From positions 1 to 12,753 of the forward strand of contig VAXR01000055.1 in NCBI GenBank assembly GCA_005885165.1: a DNA stretch of 12,753 bases, in the 5' to 3' direction. How positions within the stretch are numbered: position 1 is the first letter of the stretch; every line of letters starts with the position of its first letter. The position numbers were made by a program, and so were the translations under genes. Positions 1-5,415 of the stretch are shown piece by piece. The stretch comes from Actinomycetota bacterium (lineage in GTDB: Bacteria > Actinomycetota > Thermoleophilia > Solirubrobacterales > Thermoleophilaceae). A model generated the notes under the pieces. The model saw only the letters and a list, made by a program, of their open reading frames with translations. It did not search any database and was not told the DNA's origin.

Positions 1-1504
1 TTACGAAGGCGCCACCACCAATTGCATTCCCGCCGGAGCCCGAGTTGCCGCCGCTGGCATCGAGGCTGTTGGCGTTCAGCGTGACGTTGGTCATCGAGGT
101 GGGCACGCCGACGTAGACACCGCCGCCCAGCCCGCTGCCTCCGGAGCTGCTTCCCGCCCCTCGCGCGGTGCCGTGGTTCCCGTCTACGGTGCTCGCGCTC
201 ACGGTTGGCAGGGATCCGCCGAGGAAGATCCCGACGCCGTTCACGTCCCCAGCCGGGCTGCCATCGGCATTCGCCCCGTTGGCGCTGAAGCGCGAATTCG
301 TGATGGTCGTGGGCGAAGTGCTCCCGTCGTCGAGTCCGCCGCCGAAGATGGTGCCGCCAGTGCCAGCGCCGGTCGCGCTGGCGGTGTTGTTGCTGATACT
401 GCTCCGCCCGATCGTCAGCTTGGTGCCACCCTGGAAGATGCCCGCGCCGCTGACGCTGCCACCGCTGCCCGACGTCCCGCCGTCGGCACGCGCCACGTTT
501 CCGTCGATCGTGGCGCGGACGAGCGACAGGTCGCCCCCTCCGTTCTCCAAACCGCCGGCGGTCACGATGCCGCCGCCGCCCGTCCCGTGGCCAAGTCCGC
601 TGGCGGTGTTGCCGCTGACGCTCGTGCGGGTGAGCGTGAGAGCGCCTCCGGCATGGACGAGCCCGCCGCCGTCCACGATGCCGCCCGGGCCATTTGCGCC
701 TCCATCCCCGTTGGCCGTGTTCTTATCCAAGGACCCGTCCGTGATCGCCAGGCTGCCGGTTTCGTTGTAGACGCCGCCGCCGTCGATGATTCCGCCACCG
801 CTCGTGCCGTGGCCGACGCCGGTGGCTGTGTTACTGCTGATGCTCGTGGTGGTGACCGAGAGGCCGCCCTTGTTGTCGATGCCGCCGCCGCTGACGATGC
901 CCCCGGGGTGATCCCCGGCCGTTGCGTTCGCATTCGCGGTGTTGTGGTCCACGGCGCTCCGCACGAGCGCAAGCGTTCCGGCGTTGAAGATGCCGCCGCC
1001 GTTGGCGTTTCCACCGGGGTGGGTCGCGTCCCCGCTCACGTCGACGACGTTGTCCCTGACCCGCGCCGAGTCGAGGGTCAGCGAGCTCGCGGCGTCGATC
1101 GTCACTCCCCCGCCGCTCAGATCGCCGTCTACCTGGGCCACACGGCCGTGAACGATGGACAGCTTCGTGATCTTCACACCAACGGCACCGGCGAGCGAGA
1201 AGACTCGGTGGGCATCGTTTCCGCTCACGATTGTCGCCGTTGCTCCCGCGCCGTCGATCTCGAGCTTCTTCGTGACGTCGAGCTGGGCGGAGGTGAGCTT
1301 GATCGTGCCCGCCGGCACGATGATCGTCGAACCAGGCGAAGCGGTCGCGATCGCGTTGCGGAGCGTTCCCGGCCCCGAGTCGGCCATGCTCGTGACGTGG
1401 ATAGTGGCGGCGTCGGCCCGCGGCGCGGCGGCGGCTAGCGCCGCAGCGCAGATCACGAGCGCAAAAACGCCGCGGCGGTCGATCGATGATCGAAGCGAAC
1501 GCAT
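1..1504 (-). CDS. Secreted right-handed parallel beta-helix repeat protein (3' end beyond the window)
   Basis: The frame is open from ATG 1504 to the left edge with no stop, giving 501 residues; the C-terminus lies outside. Residues 1-32 are a clear signal peptide: basic start with Arg at 2, 5, 10 and 11, a hydrophobic core at about 12-27, and an Ala-x-Ala site at 30-32. Next comes a segment with GTLRNAI at 46-52, resembling the SLREAI-type start of bacterial polymorphic beta-helix proteins. From about residue 142 to the edge there are roughly ten repeats of 36-38 residues. Each has a short beta strand, an S-x-[VI]-x-x-N-T-A turn and a Gly-rich GGGI/GGGV stretch. Such proteins are exported and often surface-attached, but the anchor, if any, would be in the missing end. 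The substrate or partner cannot be told. A promoter candidate lies at 1523-1551; no good Shine-Dalgarno is visible. A long plus-strand ORF over the same bases is a codon-aligned shadow. Confidence 0.82.
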   Translation of the reverse strand, partial: MRSLRSSIDRRGVFALVICAAALAAAAPRADAATIHVTSMADSGPGTLRNAIATASPGSTIIVPAGTIKLTSAQLDVTKKLEIDGAGATATIVSGNDAHRVFSLAGAVGVKITKLSIVHGRVAQVDGDLSGGGVTIDAASSLTLDSARVRDNVVDVSGDATHPGGNANGGGIFNAGTLALVRSAVDHNTANANATAGDHPGGIVSGGGIDNKGGLSVTTTSISSNTATGVGHGTSGGGIIDGGGVYNETGSLAITDGSLDKNTANGDGGANGPGGIVDGGGLVHAGGALTLTRTSVSGNTASGLGHGTGGGGIVTAGGLENGGGDLSLVRATIDGNVARADGGTSGSGGSVSGAGIFQGGTKLTIGRSSISNNTASATGAGTGGTIFGGGLDDGSTSPTTITNSRFSANGANADGSPAGDVNGVGIFLGGSLPTVSASTVDGNHGTARGAGSSSGGSGLGGGVYVGVPTSMTNVTLNANSLDASGGNSGSGGNAIGGGAFV

Positions 1505-1522
1505 CCGAAGGGGTACCCGCGC

Positions 1523-1551
1523 AACGTACCGCGCGGACCGGAGCGGCGCAA
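1523..1551 (-). promoter_or_regulatory. Candidate promoter of the beta-helix gene, with dyad
   Basis: On the minus strand there is TTGCGC (1551-1546), a 17-base spacer, and TACGTT (1528-1523), which fits the loose actinobacterial TANNNT -10 pattern. Transcription would start about 12 bases before ATG 1504. An 8-bp perfect inverted repeat, CCGGAGCG (1538-1545) and CGCTCCGG (1561-1568), brackets the -35. It could be an operator, or the terminator of the upstream gene that ends at 1579. The -35 matches only in part, so this is a weak call. Confidence 0.35.
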
Positions 1552-1578
1552 GTCGCTCATCGCTCCGGCCAGCCGGGG

Positions 1579-1953
1579 TCAGACGTAGCGGAGGGCGTTC
1601 GCCCACCAGGCGACGTCAACGACGTCGACTGGAAGGCTGCCGAGAACAACGGGTTCCCAGCTTCCGCGGTCACGTCGTTCGAGGAGGGTCGTAGCCGTGT
1701 CTCCGAGCGCGCACACGAGGTTGAGCACTGCAACCTCGCGGCAACCGCGGTTGCGGGCAGCCGCTCGCAACGTCCCGACGGCGATGCCGAGGTGCAGCGC
1801 CCCGAAGCCACGCGTGCTCATGCGCCCGTCGGGATGGCCGCGGATGTCCGGAGCGAGCTGGCCGCGCGCCATCTCCTCGGGCGCCGCGAGGTAGCCGGCT
1901 CCGACGGCAAGCCGGAAAACGGATCCCAGAGCGAGAAGCAGCCGCCCTGACAT
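1579..1953 (-). CDS. Small predicted integral membrane protein, function unknown
   Basis: This 124-residue protein starts at ATG 1953, 27 bases after the ftsZ stop, and is probably co-transcribed with ftsZ. Four hydrophobic stretches can be seen at about residues 4-22, 47-66, 72-90 and 102-122, separated by Arg-rich or charged loops. Conserved-looking points are GFGALHLGIAVG (49-60), CALGD (81-85) and a C-terminal D-x-x-D-x-x-WW pattern (110-117). The layout resembles small four-helix membrane proteins of unknown function (DUF4267-like), but I cannot confirm the family. The plus-strand ORFs over the same bases are Arg/Ala-rich and lack such organisation, so the minus strand is preferred. Position after ftsZ is not by itself evidence of a division role. 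Confidence 0.6.
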   Translation of the reverse strand: MSGRLLLALGSVFRLAVGAGYLAAPEEMARGQLAPDIRGHPDGRMSTRGFGALHLGIAVGTLRAAARNRGCREVAVLNLVCALGDTATTLLERRDRGSWEPVVLGSLPVDVVDVAWWANALRYV

Positions 1954-1980
1954 ACCGACGATCTTTTCAGAGCGGAAGCG

Positions 1981-3078
1981 TCAGTCCTTCAGGAACGACG
2001 GCACGTCGATGTCGTCGTCGCCGATCTGAAGCGAGGAGCGCTCGCGGTCGTCCATCCGCGGAGTGCGCCGCTCGGAGCGGTCCCGCGGCGGGCGCTGCTC
2101 GTGAGCGAGGTCGAAGAGCCGCGTCCCGCCGTCGCGCCGGCCGAAGCCGGTGGCGATCACCGTCACCCGCAGCTCCTCGGGCGCGCCCTCGTCGATGACC
2201 GCGCCGAAGATGATGTTGGAGTCCGAGGCCGCGGCGCTCTGGATGATCTCAGCGGCCTCGTTGACCTCGAACAGCCCGAGGTCGTTTCCACCGGTGATGT
2301 TGAGCAGGATGCCGGTGGCGCCCTCCACGGACTGCTCGAGCAGCGGACTCGAGATCGCGGCCTTGGCCGCCTCGGCGGCGCGGTTCTCGCCGCTCGCCGA
2401 GCCGATCCCCATGAGGGCCGAGCCGGCGTCATGCATGATCGTCCGGACGTCGGCGAAGTCGAGGTTGATGAGGCCGGGGATCGTGATGAGGTCGGTGATC
2501 CCCTGGACGCCCTGGCGGAGCACGTCGTCGGCGGCTCGGAAGGCGTCGAGGATGCTGGTGCGGCGCTCGACGATCCCGAGCAGCTTCTCGTTCGGGATCA
2601 CGATGAGCGTGTCGACCTGCTCGGCAAGGCGATCGATCCCCTCCAACGCCTGGCGCGAGCGCTGGCTGCCCTCGAACAGGAACGGCCGCGTGACCACGCC
2701 CACGGTGAGGGCGCCGATCTCGTGCTTGGCGATCTCGGCGATGACCGGCGCGGCGCCGGATCCGGTGCCGCCGCCCTCGCCGGCGGTCACGAACACCATG
2801 TCCGCGCCCTTCAGCCCCTCCTTGATCTCGTCGCGGCTCTCGTTCGCCGCGCCGTAGCCGGTCTCGGGGTCCGCGCCGGCGCCGAGCCCGCGGGTGAGCT
2901 GCGCGCCGATCTGCAGCTTGATATCGGCGTCGCACATCTGGAGCGCCTGCGCGTCGGTGTTGACGGCGATGAACTCGACGCCCTTCAGGCCGGCGTCGAC
3001 CATCCGGTTAACGGCGTTCGTGCCGCCTCCGCCTACCCCGACGACCTTGATTACCGCCAGGTAGCTGCCGGTATCCAT
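1981..3078 (-). CDS. ftsZ: Cell division GTPase FtsZ
   Basis: This 365-residue tubulin homologue polymerises with GTP into the cytoplasmic Z ring that organises septation. The N-terminal Rossmann part opens with VVGVGGGGTNAVNRM (12-26). The nucleotide-binding signature is GGGTGSG at 102-108. The T7 loop NLDFADV (205-211) carries the catalytic acids D207 and D210 that act on the GTP of the next subunit. The globular core ends near 315. It is followed by a short, Arg/Glu/Asp-rich linker (about 320-352) and the conserved C-terminal peptide DDIDVPSFLKD (355-365), the docking site for partners such as SepF. Oddity: Ser107 stands where most FtsZ proteins have Thr (GGGTGTG). Start: ATG 3078, with AAGGGAG (3096-3090) 11 bases upstream and a second GGGAG nearer. 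The gene has its own promoter region (3079-3400) and no ftsA partner in front. Confidence 0.99.
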   Translation of the reverse strand: MDTGSYLAVIKVVGVGGGGTNAVNRMVDAGLKGVEFIAVNTDAQALQMCDADIKLQIGAQLTRGLGAGADPETGYGAANESRDEIKEGLKGADMVFVTAGEGGGTGSGAAPVIAEIAKHEIGALTVGVVTRPFLFEGSQRSRQALEGIDRLAEQVDTLIVIPNEKLLGIVERRTSILDAFRAADDVLRQGVQGITDLITIPGLINLDFADVRTIMHDAGSALMGIGSASGENRAAEAAKAAISSPLLEQSVEGATGILLNITGGNDLGLFEVNEAAEIIQSAAASDSNIIFGAVIDEGAPEELRVTVIATGFGRRDGGTRLFDLAHEQRPPRDRSERRTPRMDDRERSSLQIGDDDIDVPSFLKD

Positions 3079-3147
3079 CGCTCCCAGTTCTCCCTTGCGC
3101 GCTGGCCCTGCTTTAGTTCGCCTTCCGGGCCTTCATTCCGTCCGACG

Positions 3148-3164
3148 CTCAAGCGACACTTGAG
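3148..3164. promoter_or_regulatory. Dyad CTCAAG-5-CTTGAG in the ftsZ leader
   Basis: A perfect 6-bp inverted repeat with a 5-base spacer: CTCAAG at 3148-3153 and CTTGAG at 3159-3164. It sits about 30-45 nt downstream of the predicted ftsZ transcription start. It shares the TTGAG half-site with the two upstream dyads, so it could bind the same protein at a roadblock position, or fold in the RNA. It also contains a GACAC pentamer (3155-3159), the core recognised by WhiA in Streptomyces. Confidence 0.45.
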
Positions 3165-3199
3165 TGTGCCCCTCTTCGACCGGACGCCGGAATTGCCGC

Positions 3200-3229
3200 A
3201 CCTTACGAGGTTTTGCGCCGTTGTGTCAA
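3200..3229 (-). promoter_or_regulatory. ftsZ promoter, TTGACA-18-TAAGGT
   Basis: On the minus strand there is a perfect -35 hexamer TTGACA (3229-3224), an 18-base spacer, and TAAGGT (3205-3200) as -10, which fits TANNNT. The start of transcription would fall near 3193, giving a leader of about 115 nt before ATG 3078. GACAC lies across the -35 and the first spacer bases (3227-3223). It is the best-scoring promoter seen in the window. Confidence 0.65.
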
Positions 3230-3269
3230 CGCACGGCACGATTTCGTGCGTCTTACCAAGGGCGAAAGG

Positions 3270-3318
3270 CTCGACCACGGGTTGAGATAGGGCGAACTCT
3301 CGACCTCGGGTTGAGAGT
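3270..3318. promoter_or_regulatory. Two tandem dyads upstream of the ftsZ promoter (probable protein-binding sites)
   Basis: Copy 1: CTCGACC (3270-3276), ACG, GGTTGAG (3280-3286). Copy 2: ACTCTCGACC (3296-3305), TCG, GGTTGAGAGT (3309-3318). Both have the same imperfection (G opposite T at the fourth base of the CTCGACC core), the same 3-base centre ending in CG, and the same half-site GGTTGAG. Centres are 29 bp apart (3278 and 3307), close to three helical turns, and lie about 85 and 114 bp upstream of the predicted ftsZ transcription start. That is typical of paired operators for a dimeric regulator. The regulator is unknown. Confidence 0.6.
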
Positions 3319-3360
3319 CGTGTAGTCGAGACCATCGCGTCGCTCGCTTTTCTGCATTTG

Positions 3361-3375
3361 CCCCCGTATGGGGGG
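3361..3375. terminator. Weak hairpin just after ftsQ
   Basis: CCCCC (3361-3365), loop GTAT, GGGGG (3370-3374), 26 bases past the ftsQ stop. In the ftsQ direction it is followed by CAAATGC, not a T run, so it is at best a pause or partial terminator of the murC-murB-ftsQ transcript. Confidence 0.3.
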
Positions 3376-3400
3376 CTGAAACAGAAACGCTGCCGCGAGA

Positions 3401-4510
3401 TCAAGGGTGGCCGGGGCCTGCGGTCCCGCTGGGCGAAGCGGAGGCGCCCGGATATGAGCGGGTCGCTCCGGCGCCCGCGCTCGTAGCAGCCCCAGCGCCC
3501 GATGCCGTGCCTCCCCTCGTCGCCCCAAGTGGGGCGCTCGTACCCGGAGAGGCGGTGGCGCCGGCCGCACCGGCGCTGGCACCCGTGGCGCTCACGCCGC
3601 CCGCCGCAGCGGACCCGGCGGCGGTTGCAGAGCCCGCGGCGCCGCCCGCACCCGCGGCGCCGGCGCCGACCCCCGCCCCCGGCCCGGTCACCTGATCCTG
3701 CGGCGCGAACCCGAGCACCAAGCCACCTGCAACAGGGCGGTCGGGCATCCGCACGTCGATGTACGAGGCGCCGCGGCTCGAGCCGTCGGCGAGCACGGCG
3801 GCGGCGGCGGCCCACTTCTCGTCGAGCGCCTCCGCCGACCCGAAGATGACCTGCGGGCCGTTCCGCAGGTAGGCGACAAGCCCCTTGTCCGGCAGCTCGC
3901 GGATCCGGTCGACCCGCGGCAGCAGATCCGGCGGGGCCGCCGCCGCGCACGACACGAGCCGCAGGGCGCGGCCACGACCCAGGCGGCCGTGCGAAGGGAA
4001 GGTGCCGACGTCGATCGCCGGGACGCCCGCGCCGGACATCGCCGGCAGAAGGACCCCCTGCGCCGCGACCGGCACCCGATCCCCGCCCGACACGAGCACG
4101 GCGACCGGGAGCTCCTGAACGACAGCGATCCGCAGCGCGTGGGGGAAGTTGCTCTCGACGCGAAGCGCGCGCACCCCGGAGTTCGCCCCGAGCGAGCGCA
4201 TCAGCGCTTGCTCGTCGACGTGCAGGGTGGTCATCCGGAGCGCCGCGGCCCTGAGCCGCGCCCGCAGGCGCCCGGCGTCTCGGCCCGTGACCCCGGTGAT
4301 GTGCACGCGCTCCACGCGCACGAACGAGGAGTCCCTTAACCACAGCATGTAGAGGGCGCCGAGCGCGAGCACGAGCAGGATCGCCAGCGCCAGCCGCCGC
4401 CGGCTTCGAGGCGAGAGCTGGAAGCCGCGGGCCCGGTCCGTGGCCGCCCGGACGAGCTCGCCGGGCCGCGGGAACAGCCGTGCGCCGAGTGCCGCTGCCG
4501 CCGCCCTCAT
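3401..4510 (-). CDS. ftsQ: Cell division protein FtsQ (DivIB family) with a long Gly/Ala-rich tail
   Basis: This 369-residue bitopic membrane protein of the divisome links the FtsB/FtsL group and early ring to the septal synthase. Residues 1-38 are a basic cytoplasmic tail, 39-57 a single membrane helix. Then comes a POTRA domain of FtsQ type (about 63-133, opening VRVERVHITGV) and the FtsQ/DivIB beta domain (about 135-258, with the VPVAAQGVLLP stretch). From about 271 to 369 the protein becomes almost wholly Gly, Ala, Ser and Thr with some Pro and Arg. By topology this tail lies outside the membrane. Start ATG 4510 overlaps the murB stop as ATGA, implying translational coupling. Without the tail the length is about 270, normal for FtsQ. 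The reading frame through the tail is continuous to TGA at 3403-3401. Confidence 0.92.
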   Translation of the reverse strand: MRAAAAALGARLFPRPGELVRAATDRARGFQLSPRSRRRLALAILLVLALGALYMLWLRDSSFVRVERVHITGVTGRDAGRLRARLRAAALRMTTLHVDEQALMRSLGANSGVRALRVESNFPHALRIAVVQELPVAVLVSGGDRVPVAAQGVLLPAMSGAGVPAIDVGTFPSHGRLGRGRALRLVSCAAAAPPDLLPRVDRIRELPDKGLVAYLRNGPQVIFGSAEALDEKWAAAAAVLADGSSRGASYIDVRMPDRPVAGGLVLGFAPQDQVTGPGAGVGAGAAGAGGAAGSATAAGSAAAGGVSATGASAGAAGATASPGTSAPLGATRGGTASGAGAATSAGAGATRSYPGASASPSGTAGPGHP

Positions 4511-5415
4511 GAGTAGAGCGCCTCCGCGTTGACGTCGCCGAGGAACTGAACCTCGGGCTCGAGCTCGACGCCCGAGTGCTCGCGCACCCGCCGCCGGCCC
4601 TCCGCCATCAGCGCGATCACGTCGGCGGTCGTCGCCTCGCCGGTGTTCTCGACGAAGTTCGCGTGCTTCTCGGAGAGGCGGGCGCCGCCCACCTGGAGGC
4701 CGCGGCAGCCCGCGGCCTCGAGCAGCTGGCCGGCGGTCTTTCCGTTCGTCCGCGGATCGTCGGGGTTCTTGAAGGTCGAGCCGAAGGTCTTGATCCCGGA
4801 CGGCTGGGCCTCGCGCCGCTGCGCACGGAGATCCGCGAGCGCACGCTTGACATCGGCCGGATCGGCCGGGTCCAAAGCGAACGACGCCCGCGCCACGACC
4901 TCACCCGGCTGGAGGTTCGACCGGCGGTAGCGAAATCCGAGCGAATCCGGGGTGCGGCGCTCCACCTCGCCCGCGCGCACGATCTCGACCCACTCCAGCA
5001 CCCGTGCTAGGTCGCCCCCGTAGGCGTTTGCGTTCATCTTCACGGCTCCGCCGACCGTGCCTGGGATGCTCACGCCGAACTCAAGGCCGGTGAGGCCGGC
5101 CCGGGCGGCAAGCGCCGCGGCCTGGGGCAGCCGCGCCCCGCCCCCGCACAGGATGCGGTGACCCTCGGGCTCCATCGAGGCCAGGTCGCCGTCTAGTTTC
5201 AGCACGAGTCCGCGGACGCCTTCATCAGCCACCAACAGGTTCGATCCCGAGCCCACCACTCCTACCGGCAATTTCTCGTTGTCAGCCCAGGCCAGGAGCT
5301 CGGCAAGGCGCTCCGAGCTGCCCGCCGTGGAGAACCACTCCGCCGGGCCCCCCGTGCGGATCGTGGTCAGCCGGGCGAGCGGGTAGTTCGCCTGAACTCC
5401 CTCGGGCGGCTTCAC
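4507..5415 (-). CDS. murB: UDP-N-acetylenolpyruvoylglucosamine reductase MurB
   Basis: This 302-residue cytoplasmic FAD enzyme reduces UDP-GlcNAc-enolpyruvate with NADPH to UDP-MurNAc, completing the sugar that MurC uses. The FAD-binding part contains GSGSNLLV (55-62) and the flavin loop GVSIPGTVGGAVKMNANAYG (114-133). The substrate part has FRYR (161-164), with R162 the likely catalytic Arg. GSTFKNP (212-218) follows, with S213 the proton donor, and LEPEV (285-289) near the end supplies the catalytic Glu. Length and the absence of the extra loop of the E. coli form fit a type II MurB. GTG 5415 overlaps the murC stop as GTGA, and the stop overlaps ftsQ as ATGA, so it sits in a fully coupled murC-murB-ftsQ series. 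Confidence 0.97.
   Translation of the reverse strand: MKPPEGVQANYPLARLTTIRTGGPAEWFSTAGSSERLAELLAWADNEKLPVGVVGSGSNLLVADEGVRGLVLKLDGDLASMEPEGHRILCGGGARLPQAAALAARAGLTGLEFGVSIPGTVGGAVKMNANAYGGDLARVLEWVEIVRAGEVERRTPDSLGFRYRRSNLQPGEVVARASFALDPADPADVKRALADLRAQRREAQPSGIKTFGSTFKNPDDPRTNGKTAGQLLEAAGCRGLQVGGARLSEKHANFVENTGEATTADVIALMAEGRRRVREHSGVELEPEVQFLGDVNAEALYS

Larger units (their letters stand above)
3079..3400. other. ftsQ-ftsZ intergenic regulatory region
   Basis: This is the only gene-free stretch over 300 bases. Reading toward ftsZ it holds: a 5-bp C/G hairpin just past ftsQ (3361-3374), two tandem dyads (3296-3318 and 3270-3286), a sigma-70-type promoter (3229-3200), a leader of about 115 nt with a further dyad (3148-3164), and the ftsZ ribosome site. 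Base composition is visibly less GC-rich than the neighbouring genes. The ORFs crossing it on both strands run through from ftsQ or ftsZ shadows and show no protein-like features. Confidence 0.8.

Noticed and set aside
1..1080. CRISPR-like or tandem DNA repeat array
   Set aside because: The repetition is at protein level with diverged codons; there are no identical direct repeats with unique spacers.
173..1438. Long plus-strand ORF (421 codons) over the beta-helix gene
   Set aside because: It is codon-aligned antisense to the signal-peptide-bearing minus-strand gene. Its product is Arg/Ala/Asp-rich without motifs, as expected when Gly/Thr/Asn-rich repeat codons are read backwards.
2101..3285. 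Plus-strand ORF of 394 codons across ftsZ
   Set aside because: Antisense shadow of a well-supported ftsZ; composition Arg/Glu/Asp-rich and no recognisable fold.
3270..3318. Reading the ftsZ upstream dyads as a SoxR-type box because superoxide dismutase is nearby
   Set aside because: The SoxR-type site is a continuous CCTCAAGTTAACTTGAGG-like dyad. Spacing and half-sites here differ, and the sites are over 3.5 kb from sod.
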